DNA from: Ochotona curzoniae
Lineage: Eukaryota > Chordata > Mammalia > Lagomorpha > Ochotonidae
Assembly: GCF_017591425.1 (NCBI RefSeq)
Contig: NW_024467106.1
Location: 22,000,501-22,064,500 of the forward strand
DNA: 64,000 nt
Direction: 5' to 3'
Made by a program: the position numbers and the translations under genes. This document shows positions 10,991-22,599 of the stretch, in pieces (the first letter of the stretch is position 1; each line of letters begins with the position of its first letter). The notes beneath the pieces were generated by a model. The model was not told the origin of the DNA, searched no databases, and saw only the letters and a program-made list of their open reading frames with translations.

Positions 10991-12310
10991 AGTGAACAAG
11001 GCAGGGCAGTAGGTTGAGCCTACATCATGTGGTCAGAAAATCGTTCCTTGGGTCAGACAAAAATTGTCAGGAACTTTGTTTCAGAGTCAAGGTTGGCTTT
11101 GTGAAATGAGGATCCCTCGCCCCTCCTCTTGCCCTATTGTAATTTTGAAACAAGTAAACTTGCAGTCAGTTTGGTCATCTTGGGGGAAACTCCAGCACAG
11201 GGTGAAAAACAGTTCCTGAGCATTTAGAAAAAGAAAAAGGAAAAAAGATGATTATTTGTGCCCTTGTGCCCAGCATATGACAACCAACATAACTAGATCC
11301 TTCCCATATTTTCTAGGGACTAAGATTCGATAGAATAATGGAGCAGGGAGAGGCAGACAGACAATGGGTGTTTTGATTTCAGCACAGTACTCATGCGGTG
11401 ACTCAAATGATTTTCATGAACAAATTAGAAAAAATATAGGTCGTAATAATCTTGGTTATGTATCTAAATGACTGAGTCCAAAAACATGGACCAGGTGAGA
11501 ATCCAAACTTGATTTGTATCTCTAGAAGCTAAAACTGGGATCAAAGGTTGAAAATGACAAGAAAATAGAATTTCAGTCTGTCTAAGGCAGACCTTTCTAA
11601 GAATAGGAGATGTCCTGAAGCTGCTTTGGAATTAGGACACAGATGAGCCAAATTGATGCAGCAGATGGTGAATGTTTGAGGGGCTGGTCTCAGCCACCGT
11701 GATAATCTAGGATTATGTGATTCAGGAGAAGTAACTGAACAATTGCACTGTTTATGCGCCATTTTCTTGCTGTAATAAGCACTATGTCACTTGCCCAGTG
11801 AGAAGTCTCAAGGTCTTCCCTCCTGCCCCTTCTCTGGCCCAAACATCCCACCCATTCTCATCCTCCCTGCTTTCGCCCTGGCCAGATGCCCGGTGTCTCC
11901 TTCCAGATCTATTGTAGTGACATACAGTTGCCCAACTTCTGCTCCTCTCCCTACCCTTGTCACTTCTTTTGTGTGTGACCAGACAGGCACTTAAAAAAAT
12001 TGTTAAAGGGACAAATCTCTTCTACTAAAATGATCGCTAACATCTCTTCCTTGACAACATGCCCAACATACCTTGGATTGTCTCTAAGGCCTCAACTTTA
12101 CAACCTTCTTGTTTGTCCCAGTGGTCTCTGAGGCATTCTGCCATGCTTCAACCTCCGAGAAACTTTCTTGTTTCCATGATCAAGAAAAATTCATCCTCTG
12201 CTTCTCTTTCTATATAAGTTTCATTAATTAAATCACACGTTGATTTGTATTTCATTCTTTTTCATTCTTCTTGCATTTGCTAGTGATATCTACTATAGAT
12301 ATCTCTAAAT
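10990..12310. other. No gene or clear repeat seen
   Basis: Unique-looking DNA. An 8-bp-arm inverted repeat, 'gatatcta' / 'tagatatc' with a 3-base spacer, sits at 12285-12303. It is too short to call a functional element. Confidence 0.35.
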
Positions 12311-12450
12311 ATGTGACAAGTGTAATGATAGATATTTTATGTTCATTATCTTAGCCCTGTGAGTTGGTAACCATTATCATTCTTATCTTAAAGATGAGAA
12401 GCCAGGTGAGACACATTAATCAGCTCACTCAACCAATATTATTCAATAAG
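12310..12450 (-). repeat. MIR SINE, antisense
   Basis: 'ttcattatcttagccctgtg', then 'ttatcttaaagatgagaagc' and a decayed 'ctcactcaaccaatat', fits the reversed MIR order. It is diverged. Confidence 0.5.
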
Positions 12451-12829
12451 GGAAAACCTGAGCTGAAAGTTGCTTCTAGGCTTCTAGGTAGTTTGATTTC
12501 AGGATTCAAATTTCTAATCTCGTAAGTCCACTCAGAGTCCAGGTAAGTCTGCTCAGAGGTGTGAGTGTCTGAATCTACCAGCCACGTGGCTGTGGCTGGG
12601 AGAGCTTGTGCCCAGCCAGGCTTCCTGCTGGAAATCCTAGCTTCCTGTCCACTGCTGCCAAGCGGCAGAAAAATTCTTGGCTTGTGGGCAGCCTGAGCAA
12701 GAATGGAGCCAGGCTTTGCCTGCTGGCCATGCAGCAGTGAGTTCTGGAGTCTTGGAGGTCTTGAATTACTGCCTAGGGACATCCATGGATAAGGCCGCAG
12801 TACAAGTAGGTGAGGAATAAATCCTGAGG
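12450..12829. other. Unannotated stretch left of the minisatellite block
   Basis: A 188-codon reverse ORF (12429-12995) crosses from here into the minisatellite-like block. It begins on one sequence type and ends on a MIR, and no domain or known protein is recognised, so it is treated as chance. No repeat is identified in 12500-12800. Confidence 0.35.
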
Positions 12830-14925
12830 GACATTCAGTGACAGGGCTACTATACTTGCAGGTAATTGACGGGACTGAGACCTGGTGGTTTGGAGGGGAG
12901 AGACTGGAAGGTCTGTATGGGTCAGATTCATGCACAAACCCGCATGGGAATCTGGAGTTGGGCTTGTTAACAAGGAACATGGCTGACCACCACATGCCAG
13001 TCTATGCAAAAGCTAGGGCTGGGGGGCCTGTTTAGCAGGACTAGATTCCAGCACCTGAGTGAATGTTCGAACAGGGAACAGGTCACAGTAGGCAGGGCCA
13101 TGACACTAATACCACATGAGAGAACCAGGGATAGGGGCAGTTTCTGTGGGAGATTTCTGGGCAAAACTGTGTTGAAATGCATATCCTGCTTGTTAGCAGT
13201 TGTTAGCAGTTGGGGTAGTGATGGGCTGAACTGGATGTGACCATGCAACCTGCCACACTCACAGGTACAGGGATCAAGAATAGTTTGGGCAGGTCCAGGC
13301 TGTGAGCACCTGCATGTGCGTCCTAAAATGGTGTTAGGCAGGCCAGACCGCAACATTCACCAACTCATGCAAGGCAAAGATGGAGGGTCAGGCAATGCCA
13401 GGCAAGAGCCTAGCACCTGCTGGCATGCGTGAGATCTGGGTCTAGGAGTGGAGAAACTTGGGAAACCCCAATGGGGTCATAGCTCCCATGGGTGAGCACA
13501 TGGTCAAGTCCCTGGAGTTGGGGAGCCTGGGTAAGGTAACTCCAACTGTTGGCTAATGTGTGGGTTGGTTATGGAAGGAAGCGGACCAGGCAGTACCAAG
13601 CAAACTTTAGCTCATTGGCAAGTGCAGAAACCAGGCTGAAACACAGGTCATGCTACTAGGCTGTCACACCTACTGGTTTGCATGAGCCCGGGGTGAGAAC
13701 AGACTGAGCAGGGACAGGCTCTAACACCCACCAGCAAGAGTTGGGACTAGGAGCAGGATGGGTCAGGCCAGGCTACATCCAAGGCAAAGGCCAAGACAGG
13801 TATGGGGCTATGCCAGGCTAAGTCAGAGCAACCACCGGCATGTGCGAGCTTTGTGGCTTGGAACAAACCTGGCTGGGGAGCAAAGGAGACACCCTGGCTC
13901 CCCAACTCCAGGGACTTGTGGAGTTGGTTGTGGTTTCCACTGGTGAGTGCAAAGGCCAGAGTAGCGGCTGCCTTCTAGTCTGGATATGGCTGCAGTGTCC
14001 CATGGCACAAGTGTAGACTGGGTTGGGAGTATGCCAGACTGGGTAAGCTCCTGTGCCAACTGGTGCTTGTAAGAACCAGGGTAAGTGCTGCAAGGCCTAG
14101 GCTAAGTCTCTGCCCCTGCTGACCCATGTGTGAGCTGTCTCTTGGTGTGTAGCAGGCTTGGCTGAGTTGTAACATTCAACAATAAAGACCAGAATGGGTG
14201 AAGGCCAGTCAGGAAAGACCATGGTTCCTGCTAGGTGGAGTAAGTAGGGCTGACCCATGGAACCACCAGTGGGCAAGAGAGGTTCTGTGGGCAGGAGGTT
14301 CTGATGGAGGAGCTTGGGAAACTCCTCTATTGGGATACAGTCTCTACAGGTAAGCCCAAGAGCCATGATAGGGATCAGCCTAGCTCAGGCCAGGTTATGG
14401 TACCCACAGGCATACATTTTGACTCAGGTCTGGGGCGAGCTAGGTTGGGCCAGTTCATATCATCTGCTGGCATATCTGAGAACCAGTTGTTGTGTGGGAC
14501 TTTCTGGGTTGGGCCACAATTCAAGCCAGTTCACATGAGGGCCAGGAATGGGGTCCAGCTGGGCTGGGCTAGGCTGTATCCCCAACCAGAGTGAGTTGGA
14601 ATTGGGGGTGGGCCAGGCACAGCCAGGCTACAGCACTCACTGGCAAATGTTGAGGAGAGGTGGGCCATGCCAGACTGGGCTGCAGCATCCAACCAGTATA
14701 TGTGAGACCCAGGGGGTGGGGACAAAGCTGGCGTGGGGATATGGAGGGCTCCCCTGCTGGACCACCACTCTCACCGGAGAGCGTGAGTTGGGATGGGGGG
14801 CAGGCCAGGCTGGGCAGGAGTTCAACACCTTTTGGCCTCATGTGGGCTGGATTAGGGGAAAGTCAGGCTGGGTTGCCATCACATCACTTCATCTACTCCA
14901 TACCAGGCTTGGAGTTATTCCTATC
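12830..14925. repeat. Degenerate G-rich minisatellite-like block, about 2.1 kb
   Basis: A loosely repeated motif built of 'ctggcatrtgtgagaaccagg', 'gctgggg' and 'gccaggctr' recurs every 52-70 bases on the plus strand. Clear anchors are at 13421-13433, 13835-13848, 14059-14080, 14467-14484, 14638-14655 and 14690-14710, with weaker copies between. I estimate about 30 units. Units differ at many positions, so the array is old or was never homogenised. The many overlapping ORFs (for example 14548-15003, 13818-14093 reverse) come from the repeat. The plus strand is rich in GG and GGG runs. The origin is not recognised. An L1 promoter-monomer array, or a minisatellite grown from one unique segment, are both possible. 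Confidence 0.75.
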
Positions 14926-15730
14926 ATTTTTGTAAATGAATTTAATACATCATTAAGTGTGAGACCAACTACCCGGCAAGTTTTCCTGAGTAATAGGGCT
15001 TAATTATTTCTGCACAATAGGGACATTGACAAGCTGGTTCACCGTCACCAAGAAAGTGGAGGGGGCTGTTTTGAATACTATTTATAAACACTGCCTTCTT
15101 TGGCATTTATTTGGAACATATTAAAATAACCTGTGAATGTGTTAGAAGATCTTTCTGTTCCCCACTTTATAAATGATTATTTTAGTCTTCAACAAAGCTG
15201 AGCTTTTTTCTCTTTTGCATGTAGCATAGTGTTTATATCCTGACAATCACACAATATTGATGATGTGAATGCATTTTACATTGGTTAAAAATAGAATGAA
15301 GAACTGGAGGCTTCTAGAGTCAGGAGGATAGTAGGCCCGATGGAGTGATGACCCATGCCACTGTGCCCCACTGTGCCCCACAGTGACCCATTGCTCACAC
15401 TGACAGCTGCTAGTTGTGGTGCTATTGTAAGAACTGTGCACATATGAGCTCATTTCTGTCATTGCTCCATTGTGTGGCTAAGGGATGCAAGGGCAACAGA
15501 GTGGCTTAACTACAAGTTTCTACAGGTGTTTACACTCTTATACCCGACTTCCCCATGATCCAGCTTTTCAGAGGTGAAGGTGGTATCTGCTAGGGCTCCA
15601 AACCTTGGAGTCTGGCAGGTTCTTGGCATACAGCAAAAGTCTGCTACTCAGTCAGTGAGACTCTGCCCATGTAGCTCACCTTTGAGCCCAGTAACCTTGC
15701 TCTCCCTAAGGCCAATACATTTGCTGCAAT
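14925..15730. other. No gene or clear repeat seen
   Basis: Mostly unique-looking. A two-copy 'cactgtgcccca' duplication occurs at 15359-15381. The 71-codon reverse ORF (15247-15462) has no domain. Confidence 0.35.
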
Positions 15731-15734
15731 TTGG

Positions 15735-15852
15735 GTGCAGTTTGGAGTAAGGGTTCAGGTGTTGAAAGGTTGGTCCTCAGTGTGGTGGCATGGGGTTGCA
15801 GGGAGGATCCTGAAGAGGTGAGAATCAGTGGGAAGTAAAGAGGTCCCTGAGT
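15735..15852 (+). repeat. MaLR-type LTR (MST/MLT1-like), left half
   Basis: 'gtgttgaaaggttggtcctc', followed by 'agtgtggtggcatggggttg' and 'gaagaggtgagaatcag', matches in order the LTR start of the MST/THE1 group ('ttgaaggttggtccccagtgtggcagtgttggg ... aagaggtgattgg'). The right half resumes near 16232 after an L1 insertion. This is an ancient non-autonomous endogenous retrovirus LTR with no coding content. Confidence 0.65.
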
Positions 15853-16080
15853 AGTATTCCATAGACCAGGTAAACCTGTTTCTTTATCCACTGCTCTTTT
15901 GGTGGGCATCTGGGTTGTTTCCATATTTTTGCCATTGTAGATTGTGCTGTTGTAAATATAGGATTACAGGTCACTTTCTCCTATGCAGATTTCATTTCCT
16001 TTGGATGTATTCCCAGAAGTGTCAATAGGATGCTGGGCTTTCTACCATTGTCTGCACCTACAATGTCAGGATACACTTAA
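15853..16080 (-). repeat. L1 fragment, antisense (probable inverted 5' piece)
   Basis: 'gagtagtattccatagacca', 'ctttatccactgctcttttg', 'gggcatctgggttgtttcca' and 'ccattgtagattgtgctgtt' are the reversed L1 3'-region phrases. Next come 'catttcctttggatgtattc' and 'ccagaagtgtcaataggatg'. It is directly followed by a sense L1-like end with poly-A. Confidence 0.85.
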
Positions 16081-16232
16081 ATAGCAGAATGATGGACTTG
16101 TGACTGTTATTGAAGGACTATTGTAATAATACAGGGAAAATCAGCGGGGTGTGGGGGCAATGAAGAGGATGGTGGGGAAATCCCTGAACCTATTAACTAA
16201 ATCATAAAAAAATAAAATAATAATAGAAGAAG
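16081..16232 (+). repeat. L1-like 3' end with A-rich tail, sense
   Basis: 'ttgaaggactattgtaataa', 'tggtggggaaatccctgaac', 'taaatcataaaaaaataaaa' and a further A-rich run form an L1-type 3' terminus in the opposite orientation to its left neighbour. Together with 15853-16080 this is the arrangement produced by twin priming (L1 5' inversion). Exact target duplications could not be fixed. Confidence 0.55.
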
Positions 16233-16548
16233 TTACTGAGGATGCTGCCCCTGAAAGATTGATGTAATTCTATGGGCCCCTCATTAATTCTCGTAAGAAG
16301 ATGTCATAAAAGAACAAGCTGACCCCACTGTGCTCTGGCTTCTGGTTTTGCCATGGGTTCTATCTTCTCCTGTGTACTCCCAATCATTGTGTTACCATCT
16401 GCTTTGAAGGCTTACCAGAGCCAAGCTGAAGCTATCACAATGCAGTTGAACCTCCTGCACTGTGAAAGAAATAAATCTTTCTTTGTGAAGTACCCAGCCT
16501 CAGGTATTCCTTTGTAGTGATAGAAAACAGACCAGTACACCATTCTTC
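16233..16548 (+). repeat. MaLR-type LTR (MST/MLT1-like), right half
   Basis: 'agatgtcataaaagaacaag', then 'ctgcactgtgaaagaaataa' and 'gtgaagtacccagcctcagg', followed by 'tattcctttgtagtgat', 'agaaaacagaccagtac', is the typical MaLR LTR 3' half ('agaactgtgagaaataaa ... ttacccagtctcaggtattcctttatagcaa'). It contains a polyadenylation-type 'aaataaa' at 16469-16475. Confidence 0.85.
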
Positions 16549-18160
16549 TGTGACCCAGGAGAAATTCTAAATAAAGTGATGTGTTTCCTTCATAGACTAA
16601 AATGAGTCAAGGTTGGTTGTGGAGCACAGAAACATGACATGGAGTTAAGTGGTTGAAATATTTAATTTACTGGCCTTATTCCAAAATGACCATAGAAGAA
16701 TGTGTTTTAAATCTATGGTGAGACCAGAGGCTGTGTCTCTTGTCCTCCAGTTTCCCGTTGAGTTCTCTTTGGTTGCACCATCATATTCTTTGAATATGTT
16801 TATTACTTTTAATTGAAGTCTTGTTCAGCCTGGGCACTTCTGCTTATTTTTGTATTAACATGCATTATGTTGATTTGATATGTTTTAAATACTCCTGACC
16901 CTCCTGTTTTGTCTCCTCCCCCCTGCCACTGCCCACACTATATCAGCTATGTTGCTATGTTCATTTTATAGATAAGAAGAGGCAGAACCAGGTCTTCTGA
17001 CCTCACACCTGGCATTCCTGTCCTGGCCACCTTGCTTTGGATCCTCCTCAGTAGCAAAGACTGCTCCAAATTTTCCCACTTGGGTCATCTGATTGTAGGT
17101 TACACATACCACAAGTATCTTTAGGTGATGGTGTGGACACACCTAGCGTTCGCCTGTAGGCTATGAATTATGGCTGCTCAGCTATTCTGGTTCTTTGCAC
17201 ATCCACTGGAGCAACCTTTGAGTCGCCCCCCTTCTTTTCTATCCAACAAGCTTTTAGCTGCCTGCCTGTATCTTGCAATCTCTCTGGGCTTGGTTCTAAG
17301 ACACCCTACTCCCTTACTTGGTCACATTTTTCCCCTATAGATTCAAAGCTTTGCGTACTACTCCTGATGAAGCTTAAAAACCACCTCTCCTGAGACCATT
17401 TCCACACTGTCATCTCATCTCTAATTCATTCTCTTCCTTTTCATCCCTCTACATTTTCCATTTTAGTTTTGCCCTGAACCTGTCTTTTTCTCTTGACACA
17501 GACCATTTTTTCCAAAGATGGCTAAAATGTCTGGAAGCCCCTTCCTGACTCCACAACCTGAACTTGCCTTTTCTCTGCCTGCTCTTTATCTGGGAGCAAA
17601 TCCCATTTATTATTAAATTTCATTTCTGCAGACCTCCGGCCACTCAGTGAGATTTCCTGGCTTTCAGCTGGTTGGTTACTTCTGTTCTGCTCTCAGTTTC
17701 AAGCAGACGTTAGCAGTCAACTCAGAGCTTCTCTGATAATCAAATTAGACAAGTGGGACTCTGCCTTTACTTTCTTCCTAATCACTAGGTGTGATAGTAA
17801 TAATATTAGTTTGGATAATCCAACAGCTTAGACCTCTTTTTTTGTGTTATTATTTTTTCTCAGTACTGCTTCAGTGTCATGCCATGGCCAAAGAATGCCA
17901 ATGATTCCCAACCCAGAATGGGCTCAGAATCTTGATGGTAGACAATGGTGACTGCTTGAAGCCTGGGTAAAGCACATCATAACTGGATGGTAGTCTGTCA
18001 CATAGGGATTTTTTTTTAATCTTTAACCCTAGCTGGTAACACATTTATTCCCTGCAGCTAGCATCTGGGTAGCCCTTGACATTTTCTCTGCCTTCAGGAG
18101 AGATGTTACAGATGCTACTGTGCCCTTGGCTGGTGGATGGAACATCCCAGGCTGTATCAA
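16549..18160. other. No gene or clear repeat seen
   Basis: About 1.6 kb of ordinary DNA. Pyrimidine-rich text at 17400-17600 may be decayed L2 but cannot be assigned. Confidence 0.35.
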
Positions 18161-18164
18161 AGGG

Positions 18165-18375
18165 AAGCTGGCTTCTACTGCCTCCAGTTCCTCTGCTGAC
18201 CTTGGCCAAGTCACTTTTCTCTATTGAAAGATGAAACCTCTGAACTCTAACCTTTTACACTGGGATGTGGAGGGCCAGTGAAATCATGCTTCTGATCTTG
18301 AAAAGCACTTAGCGTGAGGATGGTAGACAGTGAAGGTTGTGTAGAAATGCAGTGATGAATACATGGTGAAATGAA
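18165..18375 (+). repeat. MIR SINE, sense
   Basis: 'cctctgctgaccttggccaa', 'gtcacttttctctattgaaa' and, further right, 'ttgaaaagcacttagcgtga' follow the MIR order (ctgtgtgaccttgggcaagt ... aaagcgcttagaacagtg). Confidence 0.65.
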
Positions 18376-18620
18376 TAAAGTGAAACCTGGAAGATGAAGT
18401 GGGACTTCCTTGGGCCTTCCTACAGTAGGTTTAGAACTCTGGCTTCTTAATGTGAAGGTAAAACCAAGTTGTGCAGTAGGAAGCTGGGAGCCTGGACGTG
18501 TCACAGTCTACTGAAGTGTTTGGAAGATGGGTTCCAAGCCATCAAGATGGGATCTGAGTGCATGTATAATAGCATTGCATTAGATTAACATTGCCATGGT
18601 AGAGCAGAGGTTGCACTAGA
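18375..18620. other. Short unannotated stretch
   Basis: Nothing recognised between the MIR and the dinucleotide array. Confidence 0.3.
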
Positions 18621-18621
18621 C

Positions 18622-18688
18622 TTTATATATATGTATATACATATACACACACACACACATATATATATGCATATGTATGTGTATGTGT
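18622..18688. repeat. Compound (TA)n-(CA)n-(TG)n microsatellite
   Basis: Alternating TA, AC and GT dinucleotides. The array is roughly self-complementary: the 'tatatgtatatacatatacac' side mirrors the 'catatgtatgtgtatgtgta' side. Confidence 0.9.
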
Positions 18689-18689
18689 A

Positions 18690-18800
18690 AATGACTTGCT
18701 ATTGACATTGGACAAGTCACTTAACCAAAATACTACTTTCCCTGTATAAAGCGGAGATAGTTGTTCTACAGCACAAGGTTGTTTCCAGTGTAGATGGAAG
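18690..18800 (+). repeat. MIR SINE, sense
   Basis: 'cattggacaagtcacttaac' with 'ctttccctgtataaagcgga' fits MIR ('cttgggcaagttacttaacc ... tcctcatctgtaaaatgggg'). Confidence 0.65.
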
Positions 18801-19074
18801 AGGAAGAAAAATGATTATGAAAACAATGGTTTTAAAACTAAATTTCCAGAAAAAAGTAGAAGCTCCCACGTGCTGGATTTGTCACCTTTTGTGGTGTAAA
18901 TGCCTACAGTGCAGTGGATTCAGGCTACTAATGGTTTACTAACTCACTAGTTGGCAAGACTGGTGACTATTTAACAAGTGGGTCTTGTGAATCAGCCTGA
19001 GCTGGCACCTGCACACATAGATAAAACTAAGTAACTGTGTGTCTCATACTTCATTTTGTTTTGTTTTGTCTTTA
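18800..19074. other. Short unannotated stretch
   Basis: Nothing is recognised. A (TTTTG)n-like run of four units lies at about 19054-19073. Confidence 0.3.
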
Positions 19075-19205
19075 CTGCTATCCTAGCAGGTAACTATAAT
19101 TAAGCCCAATTTCCAGATGAAGAGATTAAGGTTCTGAGACAGGAAGCAGCTTATATAATGTATTGAGCTAAGTTTGGAACCCAGGTTTGTTTGATTTTAG
19201 AATCC
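19075..19205 (-). repeat. MIR SINE, antisense
   Basis: 'ccaatttccagatgaagaga', then 'ttaaggttctgagacaggaa' and 'gtttggaacccaggtttgtt', matches the reversed MIR core in order. Confidence 0.75.
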
Positions 19206-20984
19206 ATGTTCATTGCTGCATGCTACACTAGGGCAAACAAACTGAAATCCAGTACGAAACTGGAGTGGACTCCCTTATCTAAGAGTGGTAGACTTAGTTC
19301 TCACCGCTCATCTCCTTGGCTTTGCCCTGGGCCATTTAGAGCTGAAAGGAAAGTGGACCTATTTAGTTTCTTCCTCATAGTCAACAGGCCCTCAGGAGGA
19401 AAGAGGACATCTGCCTTCTCTTCTTTGCTGGGAAACCTGACTCAGTTATGTCAAAGAAGAACCGTATTGTCAGTCTTTCCGGGAGGTTACTCTAGTTAGT
19501 CATGGAAAATGAGGAAAGCCAGGATTTGGTCAAATTCCAGTATACTGTGCTGTTCCCCAAAGGGAAGAGAAGAACATTCCTTCCAAGACGGTGCACATTC
19601 TTGAACATTTGGGTCTGGCTCAACTAACTGTTGGGCAGAACTCCATGGAGAGCTCAATATTTACTCTCGCTGTGGCTTTTGCCTTCTGATCACCCAAGCG
19701 TGCACGCACTGTCTTTGCAGCCTGCCACTGGCTCGTCCCCGTTTCAGAGAGTCATGATCTCCAATATCACCAGGCTTCTGACTTCTTGGAAATCTATTCT
19801 TGTGATCTAAGTCAGGAGCCTCTTCCATTTCCCAAAAGAGCTGTCCCAAAATTCTCCCATTCTCCCCAAGACCAACTTGTCTGCAGCTTCACCAAGAAAC
19901 TGAGAAGTAGAGTATTTTTGACAGTCTCCTCCCATCAAATAAAACTTTATCTGAATTATTAGCCTTCCTCCAGAATTTTCCCTGTTCAGGGAAAATGAGT
20001 CCTTTCGTCCTGTCTCGGGCTGTTTTCTCCACAGCTGCCCACTTGTTGACCCTTCTCCAGCCTTCAGTCCCTCTCTCCTTTTCCTCCTCCTCCTAGCACA
20101 CAAATTGATTATTACTCAGTATCTTTCCACATGAAAAAAATTCTTATTCCATCTGGTGTGTTATTCTGGCAACCCCCTTTTCTATGTGTTCTTTCATAGC
20201 CAAACTTTGAACAAGCATTAACTAACCTCTCAAGGTCTCAACTCCCTGCAATTATCCACAAAGAAATCCAACTGATACACTTAAGTGGCCAGACCTGGTG
20301 GGTGAGCCTCATACTTTGGATGCTCGGCTTATCTGTAGCAGTGGGCAATGTTGAAGGACCCCTCCTAGAAACTGTCTCCTCAGCTGTCCTTGGTGACTTC
20401 TTTCCTACTTGTCCTGGGTGGTGGGCTTCCCTCTACCCAAGGTCTGAAGATCTGTCTCTTAAGGTTGGCTCTTTGATGGTCTCCTTTCTTCTGGTACATT
20501 TCTTTAGGCACTTCATTCACTCTATGTGTTAGTGATTCCCAAAAGTTTTATCTTGACCATGGACATATACCCACTCCCTTTTGGGACACTCCCACACACT
20601 TCCCAATTTCAGCATACATACAATGGGACTTACATTTCTTCTTCAACTGGCTCCTCCCTCTAGGCTTGTTGTTTTATTGACCAGCATCACCATCCACTGT
20701 CTCCTCAATCACCTTGGGTATTGCCTATGACTCCTACCATTTCTGCACTCCTCTCCGCACTTCTCTGCAAAGCTTTTGTAGAGTCGTAACACATGACATT
20801 TTTGGCTTCTCCCCATTAGATCCCACTTTCTGGTTTGAGAGATTTGTGTGGTGGGTGGGAGGCAGAGCCCCCTATTCTGCGAAGGGAGCTAAAACAGGGT
20901 AGATCTCTCTCTGCATCTAACCTTCCTGGCATCCAGATTACAGGCATATGGCTTCAGATCTGTCAATTTATTTATGTTTTAGTG
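19205..20984. other. No gene or clear repeat seen
   Basis: About 1.8 kb. ORFs of 60-102 codons at 19191-19499, 19807-20103 (reverse) and 20302-20532 show no domain. No repeat is assigned. Confidence 0.35.
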
Positions 20985-21670
20985 GGTTATGATTAGTATC
21001 TTTAATAGACTATATTTTTGGAGCAGCTTTACATTTATAGGAAAATTTAAAATCTAATAGAGTTCCTCCATACCTTCCTCCCTGTGCAAACAATGACCAT
21101 TGTTAATAAAGCTTTCAAATACGCACATTGGTTACAATTACTGAATCAATGTTGGTGTACTAATACTAACCAATATTCTTTTATTCAAACATCTTTAATT
21201 TTTACTCCATGTCTTTTTCTGTCACAGGATCACATTCAGGGTACTGCAAAGGATACCTGAGGCTCCTTTTGGCTGTGACAATTTCTTAGACTTTTTTTTG
21301 TGTGTGTGTGATGCTCTTGGCAGTTTTGAGGATTATTGGTCAAGTGAATGGTAGATTGTCCCTTTACTGGAGTTTCTCTCGTGATTTCAACAGAGGTTAT
21401 AGGTATTTGGAGGAAATGGCAGAAGAGCCATTTTCAGCTCATCAAATCAAAGACACACACCCTCAGCTTGATTTATGACTACTTAGGTTGACCCTGATCA
21501 TCTGACTGAGGCACATTTGTCAGTTTTCTCGATCACAAACGTGTCTTTTTATCCCTGATGCTTCCATGAGTAGCCCACTCTTAGGGAGTAGGGAATTATT
21601 GCTCCCCCCACCCCACTTTCCTGACTTCTTCAATTGGTGCAAAGAGGCAGTAAACATGTGGGAATTTCTT
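20985..21670 (-). repeat. L1M LINE 3' region, antisense
   Basis: The order of phrases follows the reversed L1M 3' region: 'tttttggagcagctttacat', 'cattggttacaattactgaa', 'catccactgaggcacatttg'-like text near 21508, and 'cccactcttagggagtaggg' near 21579. It is diverged but co-linear over nearly 700 bases. Confidence 0.7.
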
Positions 21671-22150
21671 TTGGCAATGGCACCAACACTATCCAGATGC
21701 CAGGAGCAGGTGGTGGTGACGTGTCAGTGACAGCATCTGGTGTCCAGTGCTGGTGCAGAGTATCTTGTAACTGGATGATGATATAACCGTGTGTTTCACT
21801 TCAGGCAGCTCCTTGTCCTGCCTATCTGGGCTGCTAAAACATCTTTGGCTCCTGCCAACTATCAGGACCAATTCTCTGAGCTTCCCAGTGATTTGTAAAT
21901 GCCAGGGACTCTTTCCTTAGATACTGCTTCGGCTTAAGTCAGGATTCAGCTCTCTTGCTTGCACTTAAGAACCCAGACTGGTAAACCCTCTTGATTCCAC
22001 TTGTACCATATGACTTACCTCGGATCCTTTTCTTCTTTAATCCAGTGCTGGATTGCCATACTTCAGTGTGTGTTCCCTTTGTCTGTTTTTGGGTGACAGA
22101 ACGCCCTGCATTTTAGTCAGACAGAGGACACTGAGCTAAGGTTCCCATTT
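21670..22150. other. No gene or clear repeat seen
   Basis: Unique-looking DNA between the L1M and an LTR. Its right part could be the decayed left half of that LTR. Confidence 0.3.
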
Positions 22151-22460
22151 CCTGTCAGCTCTTGAAGCTAGGACTGAGCAGAAATGATGAGAATGACTGT
22201 GTCTCTAAGACAGAGTTCTTATGGTAGTTTTGGCTTTGCTGATGCCTGGGATATTGCAATTGCCATGGTGGCTAGGTTGCACCCAGAGGTGTCAGCCTTG
22301 TATAGGGGACGGACCCAATTAGCTCGATCTCTGGATGGTTTTATGAAGCAGAGAAATCTGCCAGCCCTCAGTGACTAAAATAAAGAAATACACTTCTATC
22401 TCATTTAAGCCACTGCATTTTGGATCTCTTTTTACAATACTTTAGCCTAACACAGCATTA
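22150..22460 (+). repeat. MLT1-type MaLR LTR, sense
   Basis: 'taaaataaagaaatacactt', then 'ctatctcatttaagccactg' and 'cattttggatctctttttac', followed by 'aatactttagcctaacac', is the characteristic MLT1 LTR 3' end ('aaataaacttctgtcttgtttaagccactgtattttggg...ttacagcagcctagcct'). The 64-codon ORF at 22184-22378 lies inside the LTR. Confidence 0.75.
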
Positions 22461-22599
22461 GTCACATCACTACACTGGACCATCTCGTCTCACACTAGAA
22501 CCACTCAACGACTCCCTGAAGGATCTCTTTAGCAGCACTCTTTCCCCACACACTTGTGCATCCTGTACATTTCTTGCTAAGGAGGCACATCTGAAAGTC

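Noticed and set aside
12285..12303. Inverted repeat 'gatatcta' / 'tagatatc'
   Set aside because: Arms of 8 AT-rich bases are expected by chance and no associated feature is seen.
12429..12995. 188-codon reverse ORF
   Set aside because: It joins minisatellite-type sequence, an unannotated stretch and part of a MIR in one frame. No protein family is recognised.
12830..14925. CRISPR-like regular spacing of a short motif
   Set aside because: Units are degenerate throughout, with no constant repeat and unique spacer pattern, and the context is mammalian.
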